From Dunaliella salina (taxonomy: Eukaryota > Chlorophyta > Chlorophyceae > Chlamydomonadales > Dunaliellaceae), in NCBI GenBank assembly GCA_002284615.2, contig MU069658.1:106855-118730 (forward strand): a stretch of 11,876 bases of DNA, written 5' to 3'. Positions 1 through 7,286 of this stretch are shown here, one piece after another. The stretch's first letter is position 1, and each line of letters begins with the position of its first letter. The notes beneath the pieces are model-generated. The model had not been told where the DNA came from. It ran no database searches and saw nothing but the letters and a program-made list of their open reading frames with translations. Position numbers and translations under genes: made by a program.

Positions 1-108
1 TCATCTACATGCATGTCTGCCTGTTTTGAGGCCTTCCCAATCCTATGTGCATCCACAAAATGAAGACCTTTTTTCCGGCTCGTTTTGTCAAAGGCACCTT
101 TTTGTAAT

Positions 109-303
109 TAGCCAAGCTGCCCTTGCAGGTTGCATTAGCCAAACTGCCCACGGTGAGCTCCCTTGGTGAGATGCACTTTTTACAACATCCAAGCTGCCCT
201 TATAGGTTGCAGTAGCCAAGCTGCCCTTGTAAGTTGCAGTAGCCAAGCTGCCCACGATGGGCTGCCATGGTGAGATGCACCTCTTTACAACACCCAAGCT
301 GCC
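109..303. repeat. Compound tandem repeat: 27-base monomers inside a 104-base unit
   Basis: The phrase (t)agccaagctgccc occurs at about 109, 136, 189, 213, 240 and 293. The blocks starting at 109 and 136 recur at 213 and 240, exactly 104 bases later, with a few substitutions, so a 104-base unit was itself duplicated. On the minus strand one frame reads through as repeated GSLATATYK, but no start or splice context supports coding. It lies in the predicted 3' direction of Gene B, probably within an intron. Confidence 0.85.
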
Positions 304-452
304 TCCTACCTCTGGCAGGAGCAACACCGGAATCCCTCACCATCCTTCCTGACCACCTAAGATACTGGTGTGAAGCTTACCATGAAGGCAAGCCTTCCGT
401 CTTTGAACCCTGATGGACTTCCATTGAATCCTTGTTGTGGGATCTCACGCAC
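304..452. other. Intron or undetermined sequence
   Basis: No independent feature is visible. It includes the alternative extension (381-452) of the small Gene B exon, with donor catg|gtaagc on the minus strand. Confidence 0.4.
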
Positions 453-500
453 CCTCAGTGTTGGGATTCTGAGACACCTCAGTGTTTGTGTACCGTTGGG
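453..500 (-). CDS. Gene B candidate small exon
   Basis: This is a 48-base candidate read on the minus strand, with acceptor gaaaacctacag and donor ctgagg|gtgcgtgag. Two bases complete an Ala codon begun by the main exon, then 15 codons read QRYTNTEVSQNPNTE, and one base is left over. It is thus phase 1 on both sides, like the other Gene B exons, and it uses the GTGCGTG donor style seen in Gene A. A competing reading starts at the same acceptor in phase 0 and runs to a donor catg|gtaagc (500 down to 381, 40 open codons ending GFKDGRLAFM). That reading is also protein-like, but it would need another exon between it and the main one to repair the phase. Confidence 0.3.
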
Positions 501-562
501 CTGTAGGTTTTCCTTCATCGAACCCTTTTAAACCTTAAGAAAGCCCAACCTTCCAGTACCGT

Positions 563-903
563 GCTTCCCTGGCTCAGCTCCTGCTGCCTTTGCTTGTCAC
601 TCCTGAACCTGCGCACTCATTCCTATGTTACCCCATTCCTCCATGCTGCATGCACACAAGGAAAAAATGACCCTCTGCCGCACCTTCCCACACCTTGCTT
701 CTTACTTTAGCTTAGCAGTCATGCCTTATGCCTGATGGCTTCTGTATGCAAACCTGTTAACCTTTTACCTGCTGCACCTCCTTGGCTCAGCTCCTGCTGC
801 CACTGCTTGCTACTCCTGAACATGCACACTCATTCCAACGCCTCCCCATTTCCCCTTGTAGTGATGCACACACACAAAATTGACTGTTTGCCGCACCTCC
901 CCT
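563..903. repeat. Imperfect duplication derived from the Gene B exon end and splice donor
   Basis: The block starting ggctcagctcctgctgcc at 571 recurs at 784, and a shorter version (gctcagctcctgctgcc) at 904 lies inside the main Gene B exon. The two longer copies (about 563-689 and 775-903) share their order throughout: ctcctgctgcc, then cactcctgaac or tactcctgaac, then actcattcc, a CA-rich stretch, and finally gccgcacct. The right end of each holds the minus-strand donor motif aggtgcgg. They lie in the predicted intron between 500 and 897. Confidence 0.75.
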
Positions 904-1421
904 GCTCAGCTCCTGCTGCCGCTGCTCCTCTTCAGCAGCAGCCTTGCCTGCACCATCAACAGCTGTGTCTGTACCACCACTGCTTGGCTGCCCAGGCTTG
1001 CTGCCCGCTTCAAAGCGATCTGGAGGCGGCGCGACAGCATGATCTGACAGCTGCATGGCTGCAGCGTAATCTGCGTACTGTGCTGGCTGTCTTGAGGACC
1101 CCTTTGTGTTAGGCCCCCTCCGCGTGTCAGGCTCGGTAGGCTGTGACGGATGTGCTGCGCGAGCTCTGCCAGCATGGCCTTCGTTTGTGGGAGCTTGGGT
1201 CGCATGCATTGGCGTGCTTCCAGCCTCATGAACCACATCCTCTCGTGGTCCCTGCTCCACGCCTTCCATGTTTTCTGGCTCAGCGCCCTTGCCAGTGCAC
1301 GCTGCCATGATTTTGTCGTGCAACCACACTTCTTCGTCTCCCTGGCTGGGGTCACATGTGTGACGGCGTACGCGGAATCGGTTTGCTGCTCTTAGAGCAC
1401 TCAGCTTCTCAGCCGATAAGC
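897..1421 (-). CDS. Gene B main exon: long low-complexity, probably disordered segment
   Basis: This is the longest supported coding stretch in the window: 525 bases, 174 codons plus split codons at both ends (phase 1 and phase 1). Read on the minus strand, the acceptor is cttttctgtcccttccatcacgcag and the donor is gggag|gtgcggc. It opens with LSAEKLSALRAANRFRVRRH, a basic helical stretch, then HTCDPSQGDEEVWLHDKIMAAC, which may be folded. The rest is rich in Ala, Gly, Pro, Glu, Gln and Ser and ends in AAAEEEQRQQELSRG. The ORF reads about 110 bases past the donor, but that tail is Cys/Ser-rich and duplicated downstream, as expected for intron sequence. No family is recognised. Overlapping ORFs in other frames are shadows. 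Confidence 0.6.
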
Positions 1422-2032
1422 CTGCGTGATGGAAGGGACAGAAAAGGAGCTTGGATGCACAGCCCTTCAAAGAATTCTTTCTTTGCTGTGGAGCGATACA
1501 CTAAAGCACAGGGTGGGCAACACCCTTGCATGTGGGGAATGGGAGGCAAAAAGAATTTGCCTCTGCGTGTTTGCACACTCAGAAGGCAGCAGCCCTGCTC
1601 ATAAAGCAACGCGATTGCAGCAACCCTTTGCTCTAATGTCCATCATCAAACAGGTCCGCGCATCATTCCATCCTTATTGCTTCCAGTGCTTTTTTCTCGG
1701 CTTTGCCTGTAATGCTTTGTTGGGTTTGTGTAGGAAAGTATTTTTAAAAGAACAGGAACCTCTGTGGGAGTGCAGAAACATAGAGTTATGCCTGGAATAA
1801 TTTGGCTTGCAAGCAACTGCAAGCAAGCAAAATATCGCGCATATTTACCTGCCCATAATTTGGCTTACACAACCTTTCTTCTATTACTTTCAAAACATGT
1901 GCATGCCACAGCATTAACACTATGCTGGGCTTGTGTAAGGGGTTTTTGCACAGTTGTCTGCACATTATCACTATGCAGCGCCTCGAGAAACCTTTTGACA
2001 AGGGACTTTTGTTTGTGTGATTGTTGGCTTAC
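1422..2032 (-). other. Gene B intron (611 bases, phase 1)
   Basis: On the minus strand it begins gtaagccaac and ends catcacgcag. It contains a direct repeat ataatttggctt at 1797-1808 and 1855-1866 and the small palindrome gcttgcaagc at 1805-1814. Several plus-strand ORFs of 80-125 codons cross it, but they look unlike protein and lack splice support. I see no further gene. Confidence 0.5.
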
Positions 2033-2128
2033 CTCTCCCTTCATCATTACTGAGAGCAAGGAATGCCTCAGCCTCCCTCAGACGTTCTTGCTTCAACCGA
2101 GCTAATTTAGATGCTTCCATCATGTTGT
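2033..2128 (-). CDS. Gene B exon 1 or early exon: charged helical segment
   Basis: On the minus strand this 96-base stretch ends at donor gagag|gtaagcc. It codes for MMEASKLARLKQERLREAEA and then FLALSNDEGR, followed by one base of a split Gly codon that the next exon completes (G|GC). The Lys/Arg/Glu/Leu pattern predicts an amphipathic helix, possibly a short coiled coil. Translation may start at ATG 2123-2121 (context aacATGATGG, A at -3), with an in-frame stop a few codons upstream. Otherwise the exon may begin after gggttctag at 2129, which would give phase 1 on the left. The phase and the strong donor make coding on this strand convincing, but the first-exon status is not settled. Confidence 0.55.
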
Positions 2129-2417
2129 CTAGAACCCTTCAAACAAATAAACAAGGGTGAATGTGTATTCAACCATATATTATTATTATTATTTTTATTA
2201 GATGTTGAGAAGGTGGTTGCATTTCAAACGCGAACCAAGCAAAGGGACCAGGGTTACCAAACACCAAAAACTGTTTCAAAAAAAAACAAATCCAGCTTGA
2301 TTTATCAATTTCCTTGTGGGGCGGGCGAAGCTATTGACGTGATAGCAAGTACGGCTGGGTTCCGCTTTTTTAAACTTAAAGTGGAACGGAAGAAACACTG
2401 CCATTCATGCACAAGTA
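2129..2417. promoter_or_regulatory. Possible shared promoter between divergent Genes B and A
   Basis: These 289 bases lie between the two divergent coding starts. They hold an AT-rich block with a TTA microsatellite at about 2177-2200, including an ATATAT stretch that could act as a TATA-like element for the minus-strand gene about 50 bases from its proposed ATG. They also hold an A-rich run at about 2276-2289. I see no recognisable TATA box at a convincing distance for Gene A. The call depends on both proposed start codons being right. If exon 2033-2128 is internal, this is intron plus upstream sequence of Gene A only. Confidence 0.3.
2177..2200. repeat. TTA/ATT microsatellite
   Basis: A short run of ATT units, slightly interrupted, within the divergent intergenic stretch. 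Confidence 0.8.
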
Positions 2418-2648
2418 ATGCCACGAAAGCTCCTGGTGGGGATACCAGCTGTAGCCTCCCTATTCTGTGTGCTCCACCAGCTGGCTTGCAACTGCAATGC
2501 TGCCAGAATAGCACACCTTGGGGAACCGCAGTGGCGCGCTCCATCAAGTGACTCCGTTTCAGCACCAAGTGACTACTACTCGGAGTCTGCGCCACCAATG
2601 CCTTTGCTCGTCCAGGCGCCCACGTCCTTGTTTGATCCGATATACCAT
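2418..2648 (+). CDS. Gene A exon 1: signal-peptide-like start and Ser/Pro-rich linker
   Basis: This exon has 77 complete codons from ATG 2418 to a donor GTGCGTGTGT at 2649 (phase 0). The first about 28 residues look like a secretion signal: a basic start MPRK, a hydrophobic core LLVGIPAVASLF, then small residues before a likely cut near CNCNA|A. After that comes a hydrophilic stretch rich in Ser, Pro, Asp and Tyr (for example SVSAPSDYYSESAPP), as expected for an exposed linker. I chose this start because it supplies the signal segment, has G at position -3, and leads in frame to the donor. An alternative is that this is an internal exon beginning after the ctgccag at about 2503-2509. In that case the signal peptide would be an artefact. 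The next exon starts 88 bases later in the matching phase. Confidence 0.5.
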
Positions 2649-2736
2649 GTGCGTGTGTATTTGACAAATCATGCATGGCACTGCCACAGCAGAAGATCCA
2701 CAAACAACACTCAAAGCAGGTGATCTTGCCATGCAG

Positions 2737-2881
2737 GCAAGGAAGGCAGCCAGACGGCACTTGGCTCAACACTCAGACTCAGATCCGCAGGACTCAGACG
2801 TCCATGCCATAGCAACATCCTCCTTAATTCCGTACGAGATGCTGTATGGAGAGGTCATTCCAAGCAGGCTGCCTTGCCCAG
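2737..2881 (+). CDS. Gene A exon 2: hydrophilic segment
   Basis: This 145-base exon (48 codons plus one base) lies between acceptor ccatgcag and donor gcccag|gtgaggcg. It starts in phase 0, as exon 1 requires, and ends in phase 1. The product begins with a basic run (ARKAARRHLAQH), continues through Asp/Ser-rich sequence, and ends in YEMLYGEVIPSRLPCP, which gives the first cysteine of the Cys-rich region. No known domain is recognised. The intron before it is short (88 bases) and starts GTGCGTGTGT, the same donor style as the intron after 7095. That similarity supports both calls. The other frames contain stops or look less protein-like. Confidence 0.5.
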
Positions 2882-3415
2882 GTGAGGCGCAGGGCATTCT
2901 TGTCGGACTCAGGCATGGCGCACCTTTCGTACATGCTAAAGCGAGATTCCGCGCGCGCAGCCCCAGGCCGCATGCAAATGCTCCCTAGCTCGCAAACTAG
3001 TAGAAGCTTCAATAAAGGGCCCTTGAACCACGCTTGACACGACTATCCAAGGGAAAATAGTTTGTGCAAGAGTTGTCTCCCATGCATGCAGTCAGTCATG
3101 ACCCCTCTTCGAAGAATTGAATTCATGTTGTGAATATGCCTGACATTATGTGTTAGCTTCTTGACTGAACTTCCGTAGGCATTGTAGGCTTACTCATGTA
3201 TTTCCTTTTGCTGCAAGCCTTTCTATGAAGGGCTTGCTGTATCTGGATCTGCATCAAATTTGTCTTGAAAGATGTTGCCAGCAAATGTTGTTACAAAAAT
3301 TATTGTCAAAATAGATTTTGTCCAGTAGAAGGTGACGGGCATTTCACCAGATACAATAAGCATTTGAATTTAATACCTGAGGCATCCCTCACTGCCGACA
3401 TTTTCTTTAACGCAG
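2882..3415 (+). other. Gene A intron 2 (534 bases, phase 1)
   Basis: Starts gtgaggcgca and ends taacgcag. I see no repeat or RNA gene. A frame stays open from 3265 into exon 3 but has no splice support of its own. Confidence 0.45.
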
Positions 3416-3466
3416 AAGGAGACCCTGGCGTAACAGGGGACAACTGTGGGCCGAACTTTAACCCAT
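3416..3466 (+). CDS. Gene A exon 3: small exon with two halves of split codons and the CGPNFNPC motif
   Basis: This 51-base exon has two bases finishing a Glu codon (G|AA), 16 whole codons, and one base opening a Cys codon (T|GC). The acceptor is strong (cattttctttaacgcag) and the donor is cccat|gtaagaagg. The coded piece is GDPGVTGDNCGPNFNP followed by the split Cys. The pattern D-x-C-x-P-N-x-N-P-C resembles the start of EGF-like modules, where C-x-PNPC is common (established family knowledge). Phases match exons 2 and 4. The same frame is open upstream to ATG 3265, but the acceptor and the phase both favour a short exon. RNA data would be needed to confirm the exact limits. Confidence 0.5.
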
Positions 3467-4032
3467 GTAAGAAGGCATGTTGGAAGCATCATGCTCTGAT
3501 GATAGAGCCTTTCCAAAGAGGATAGGATAGAAAGATCTACACCAGCCGGAGGCCGCGTGCATTAAGGAAAGGTTTTCTACCTGGCAAGCAAGGGAAACCA
3601 CAGTTCTACACTGTGACAGCAAGCCGGGAGGAACACAGGAACAGAGCTCATAAGGATCTGAAGGAGGATTGTTAGCCATTTGAAGCTTTTTTCTTTTATG
3701 GTTATTGCGTTCAAACACAACACTGTACAACCCTTCTGGCAGCTTTCACCTGGATGGAAGTGAGATCCGTAAATGGTGATAACTCGTCCATGCCAAAAAA
3801 ATTGTTTAAAAAAAGTGTTGTCGATGCAACCATGATGAACTTTTGTGTGATCAGGTTTGGTGTGTTTCACCTGCCCATGCAAGAACCAATGCATTACAGC
3901 TCAGCAAGCACGCTGAGTTTGGATGTCATAGTTTGCACAATCTGGATGTGGAAACCGCTTCTTCAGCAAGGGAAATCTTTGTTTATATTGAGCACAAGCT
4001 AGAAGAATGCACACACTCTTCCTGCCCCACAG
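3467..4032 (+). other. Gene A intron 3 (566 bases, phase 1)
   Basis: Starts gtaagaaggc and ends ccccacag. It contains one copy of the dispersed GTGCATTAAGGAAAG repeat at about 3544-3667. Nothing else stands out. Confidence 0.45.
3544..3667 (+). repeat. Dispersed repeat family R1, copy 1
   Basis: Shares the core gtgcattaaggaaag and, about 80-90 bases on, aacagag and a(g)gatctg or gaatctg with copy 2, in the same order. Copy 3 is on the other strand. There is no coding content, and its ends are not defined. Confidence 0.6.
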
Positions 4033-4132
4033 GCGAGACACATCCAGTAGCTGGACCAGCAAATACGTGCAGGAGGCTGCAAGGCTACTACAAATGCATC
4101 CCCAACACGTGCACCCAAGCCTTCAAGTGGAG
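4033..4132 (+). CDS. Gene A exon 4: cysteine-rich, EGF-like-type segment
   Basis: This is a 100-base exon between acceptor cttcctgccccacag and donor ggag|gtgagtat, both close to consensus. With two bases carried in and two left over it codes for 32 residues: ETHPVAGPANTC, RRLQGYYKC, IPNTC and TQAFKW. Together with exon 3 this gives C-x6-C-x11-C-x8-C-x4-C with a G-Y-Y-x-C turn, which recalls the TC...GY.C part of EGF-like modules. The last spacing, four residues instead of one, departs from the EGF consensus, so the domain call is tentative. A second frame (one base carried in) is also open and reads as an ordinary helical stretch (YVQEAARLLQMH). I prefer the Cys-rich frame because it is the one exons 3 and 5 both require. 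Confidence 0.5.
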
Positions 4133-4346
4133 GTGAGTATCGTTGCTTTCTTACAAGGATGATGAAGCAAGAAATCAAGGATGCTGAAGAGTGGCAGAAA
4201 CACTTATTTTCCTGCAAATAGTAAACACACTTGCTAAAGGGCGTCTCACTGCAATTGCTCCTCTCAGAATTCCGACTAGGATTCTAACACCAGCAGCCTA
4301 TTTTGTGTGGGGTCAAGTAAAGCATGCTTGGAGCATATTCTTGATT

Positions 4347-4553
4347 TCAATTTTTAGGAGTTACTGTGGTGGCTCATTGGCTGTCATGTTACTGCCAACA
4401 CTGGCCAACAGTGTATGGGGTATATGCACCACCTGGAACGAGGGTTCAAGTCGTAGACCTTGGGCGATTTGGACCCTAATGGTGGAAGTCAATGGGGGGA
4501 TGTTTCCTTCATGCCAGCGGCCAAATAGCAAGCGTAAATTTTTCTTGTCTTTC
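4347..4553 (+). mobile_element. tRNA-headed SINE-like element, family S1
   Basis: About 207 bases flanked by a perfect 9-base direct repeat ttcttgatt (4338-4346 and 4554-4562), as left by target-primed insertion. Near the 5' end is an A-box-like stretch, tggctcattgg (about 4370-4380). About 65 bases on is a B-box-like ggttcaagtcg (about 4443-4454). The 3' end is a T/C-rich tail (tttttcttgtctttcttc). Known: SINEs with tRNA heads carry these pol III promoter boxes. The wide A-to-B spacing would suit a tRNA with a long variable arm, or decay. It is not an intact tRNA. Confidence 0.55.
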
Positions 4554-4649
4554 TTCTTGATTGTGCCAAGCCCTCTTTAGGATGGTCCTAGGAACATTAT
4601 GGCTCTATGCTTGGAAACTTGTCAGGCCCAAGCGCCAGACTTAAAGGGT

Positions 4650-4708
4650 TCGAAGGGTTCTCTCTGGGGTTTGAACTCAGTGCACGCGCTCTATAGCTAA
4701 CTATCAGC
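4650..4708 (-). pseudogene. tRNA-like relic with internal deletion
   Basis: On the minus strand, tagctatagagcgcg resembles a tRNA D-arm and gagttcaaacccc a T-arm with B box, but they lie about 10 bases apart, with no room for an anticodon arm. It is therefore not a working tRNA. It may be part of another SINE or a decayed tRNA copy. Confidence 0.35.
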
Positions 4709-5462
4709 CGACTTCATCTGCACTCCCAGCAGTTGCTTACATCTTTGCAACCTTCTTCGTGGCAGCCCTCATTAAGAGGGACCAGAAAAAGCATGCAAAG
4801 CTTCAGTGGAAACGGCTGCTTTTTTTGCTCTGTAAAAGCCTCCCATTAAGTACTTGAATATGATTGAATTGCATAAAGCAAAAGCTAGATCCGGATCCGT
4901 TGCAAATGGAACGTTACAGTTCCAAGGTGCTGTAGCATCCAAACCTCCATACCTTCATCCTCATTAGCTCTGCATCTGCTTCTCACCTAGGCTAGCTTTG
5001 TCTAATACAGGTCTTGAGGGCCCTTGGCGAGGCCTCTGCCAGCTTTTCATGCGCAGATCATGTTCTGTAAGATGTACTGACTTGGCAACACGAATCACCA
5101 CATTCCAACATAGAGGTCCAGGGGAAATCATCACCCAAAACCCCTATAACAACCTAACTGGTCACCAACAGTGAAATTGACACAAGAAATGAGCATGTCA
5201 AGCTTGCTAGCCAGGGAACCTTCATGCACGCGGCTTTGGACTGCGTAGGCTTTTCTTTTCTGTCCTTTTTTGTCCACGCCTCATGTCAATGCCTCTGTGG
5301 CTTTCTTGGAGCAGCGCTAGAGCCCTTCATTTTTTTCACTGTGACTTGCCAAAAACGCAGCTTTTTGGTCTCACCAATCCCACATAGCCATACTCTGCAC
5401 CAGTTTTAATTTGTGCATGCAAGCGGGCACATTTATGTGCATGTACAAGTTGTAATTGATTT

Positions 5463-5647
5463 TGATATTCTTTTTGGCGGGAACCTGGTGTGGTTCATCT
5501 GAATCACATTCCTGAAAGGGACGTGGAGGTCGTGGGTTCAAGTCTATAGGAGTTCGATCAGGCGGGCCCTTCTGGGTGCTAAGGTCGTCCCCCTGTGATG
5601 CTTGGGGGCTAGTCCCGCTTGCGTAGCTTTTCCTTTTCCTTTCCCTA
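5463..5647 (+). mobile_element. tRNA-headed SINE-like element, family S2, copy A
   Basis: About 185 bases flanked by a perfect 10-base direct repeat taattgattt (5453-5462 and 5648-5657). The head resembles a tRNA: acctggtgtggttc as a poor A box and ggtcgtgggttcaagtc, very close to a tRNA T-arm with a B box. A unique body follows with gtgatgcttgggggctagtc, and the tail is cttttccttttccttt. A 32-base segment of the body (5595-5626) recurs in reverse at 7409-7440, so this is a repeat family. Minus-strand ORFs here are only translations of the element. Confidence 0.7.
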
Positions 5648-5674
5648 TAATTGATTTCAACACATGTGCTCGCA

Positions 5675-5780
5675 CATTTGCAAAATAAGGCGGCAAATCT
5701 ACAAAATGTTGTGGCACCTTTACAAGACAAGGCGGCACACCTATATAATAGGGTGGCACCTACAAAATAAGGCGGAGACC
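5675..5780. repeat. Minisatellite of about 21-23 base units
   Basis: About five diverged copies of a unit like acctacaaaataaggcggc are found at 5675-5780. Copies vary as aaggcggc, gttgtggc, caaggcggc, agggtggc and aaggcgga. Confidence 0.75.
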
Positions 5781-5834
5781 CCTATTCACTTCCTTTTAAG
5801 GCCTCAGCTCGAGTTACCGACCATACCATTTTGC

Positions 5835-5929
5835 AAGGTGTTGGTGGGATCATCTACGTTAAGGTGTTGGTGGGTTCATCTACGTTAAGGGTTTTGGTGG
5901 GATCATCTACGTTAAAGTGTTGGTGGATC
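5835..5929. repeat. 26-base minisatellite
   Basis: Units aaggtgttggtgggatcatc plus tacgtt begin at 5835, 5861 and 5887 (the third has one extra base), with a partial fourth at 5914. Copies differ by one to three bases. Confidence 0.9.
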
Positions 5930-6442
5930 CTAACACTTCAGGTCTCCTCCAGGAGATTGGTATTAACATTCTCTAATAAGGCTACCGAGCTTGCTCTGAA
6001 GCTTGTGGTGGAGGGGACTCACGGCTCTATGAGCTATGTGTCTCCTTTTCCTTAATTGATGTTGGGAGAAATTCTCTGCCTACATAGTTTTTTTCTTTTC
6101 TTTGCTTTGTCTTCTCTGAAGCTTTTGCTTATTCTGTCAAGTTTTCAAGCACACTTGCTGGCACCAGTCAAGCTTTAATAGGGCTAGTCAACAAGACTTT
6201 CAACATCTCCTTAGAAAATCAGACACTGGGTACTGCTAGTTCACAGCCACAATCACTGTTTATTTTTATATCTTCTCTTTGTGAATGGAATACACAGTGC
6301 TCAGACCCAGGTATTTTTTCCTTTTTCTTTTTATGTGGAGAATGCTTTTTGCCTTCTGCTTTTTCGACTTTTTCTTTCTGCTTGTTGCCTCTGCATGCAT
6401 GCATGACTGCCTGAAAAAACAAAGAAAAGTATAGTATATGCA

Positions 6443-6580
6443 AGCCAAAGGCCATGTGCATTAAGGAAAGAACCCCTCACGGAAAGTCAGAGGCCTCACC
6501 AGAAGGCCCTCTGAGCCTTATACTAGACACAGCTAGCCTAGGATTGAGCCAGAAACAGAGTTAATGAGAATCTGGGGGGT
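6443..6580 (+). repeat. Dispersed repeat family R1, copy 2
   Basis: Contains gtgcattaaggaaag preceded by gccaaaggcc, and later gccagaaacagagttaatgagaatctg in shortened agreement with copy 1. The stretch between differs in sequence, so this is an old or mosaic copy. Confidence 0.6.
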
Positions 6581-6637
6581 TCGCCATGCTCCTGGACGAC
6601 CGGACTCTCCTTCTGCTGTCCTCCGCCATGCGCTCAG

Positions 6638-6663
6638 CCCCCCCCCCCCCCCCCCCCCCCCCC
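6638..6663. repeat. 26-base C homopolymer
   Basis: An unbroken run of 26 C, so the minus strand has G26. Its exact length is uncertain in any read because such runs are error-prone. Confidence 0.85.
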
Positions 6664-7023
6664 TCCAAAATCCCCCTGGTAATAAAGAACATGTCCGGTG
6701 TTAATGGCATTTAAGCTGTTTTGCTATTGATTCAGCATTGTGCTTGGTGAGGCCCAGATCATAAAAGGTTTGATTGTGTAGCCATTGTAAATAGTGCCAG
6801 CCACACCAATCAAGATGATGTGCAGAGTCATTTTGTTGTTCCTGTCTGGATCTCTTGGGCTGCAGGAACTGACTGCCTGACATCTTTTTTACCCTGTTGC
6901 TGCTCTTCTGTTGGCCACGCTACCATGTTCCTGTGCATACAATGAACAATGCCCATACAACATGCACGTGCCCGTACATGCCCTTGTAACGACATGCTCG
7001 CCCCTGTGTGACTGTAATTTCAG

Positions 7024-7095
7024 GGGAGTAGAGCTGCCTGAGAACCCTTGTACCCCCCTCTTCCTCGACAGCAAATGGGGTGTGCCACAGACATG
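7024..7095 (+). CDS. Gene A exon 5: small Cys/Pro exon
   Basis: This 72-base exon, phase 2 at both ends, has acceptor gtgactgtaatttcag after a pyrimidine-rich stretch and donor acatg|gtgcgtgc. It codes for 23 residues, GVELPENPC then TPLFLDSKWGVPQT. Split codons complete Arg on the left (AG|G) and Trp on the right (TG|G). It adds another NPC motif and, through the right junction, a W-C pair. It lies between introns of 2891 and 3501 bases, so it was found from its splice sites and phase, not from its length. The TG carried to the right means the next exon cannot start with A, because that would make TGA. This helps to exclude the candidate exons at 7194 and 9457 as its direct successors. Confidence 0.45.
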
Positions 7096-7223
7096 GTGCG
7101 TGCAGTGTTGGGTTATACTGGTATTACATGAGAGACATTTAAGAGGTTGATGATACACAAGAATACTCAGCCATTAACTGACTCTACATGCAGATCGCCT
7201 TCCATTGGTCCAGGAGGTGTATC

Positions 7224-7286
7224 CTATTATCAGAGCAAGCGTTCTCCACTCTTAAGTAGGAGCATGCGTTCTCCACTTTTTGGTAG
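7224..7286. repeat. Short two-copy tandem repeat
   Basis: The phrase gcgttctccact occurs twice, about 38 bases apart, with similar flanks (agcaagc or agcatgc before, aagtagg or ggtagga after). Confidence 0.55.

Larger units (their letters stand above)
1..2128 (-). other. Gene B: multi-exon minus-strand gene (partial, runs off the left edge)
   Basis: Span of a minus-strand model read from 2128 leftward: exons 2128-2033, 1421-897 and, less surely, 500-453. All boundaries are GT-AG and all internal phases are 1, so every exon is symmetric. The product begins with a short charged helix and continues into a long stretch rich in Ala, Gly, Pro, Glu and Gln, most likely intrinsically disordered. I recognise no domain and assign no function. 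The 3' end and any poly(A) signal are outside the window or not identifiable. Gene B is divergent from Gene A. Confidence 0.5.
4133..7023 (+). other. Gene A intron 4 (2891 bases, phase 2), repeat-rich
   Basis: Starts gtgagtatcg and ends gtaatttcag. It holds two SINE-like insertions, a tRNA-like relic, two minisatellites, one copy of the dispersed repeat and a 26-base C run, listed separately. In 4716-5452, 5931-6442 and 6664-7023 I see no feature beyond scattered pyrimidine tracts. Small unrecognised exons are possible. Confidence 0.4.

Noticed and set aside
735..1395. Plus-strand ORFs and a second minus-strand ORF (906-1355)
   Set aside because: They are shadows of the Gene B main exon, which has matching splice sites and protein-like composition.
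2305..2772. Minus-strand 155-codon ORF opposite Gene A exon 1
   Set aside because: It looks unlike protein and opposes a plus-strand frame with better composition and splice sites, so I treat it as a shadow.
4440..4460. tRNA gene
   Set aside because: Only promoter-box-like segments are present, with no complete cloverleaf. The same applies to 5500-5545 and 4650-4708.
5371..5759. Minus-strand ORFs sharing peptide similarity with plus-strand ORFs at 7305-7559
   Set aside because: The shared peptides are translations of the S2 SINE-like element, not a protein family.
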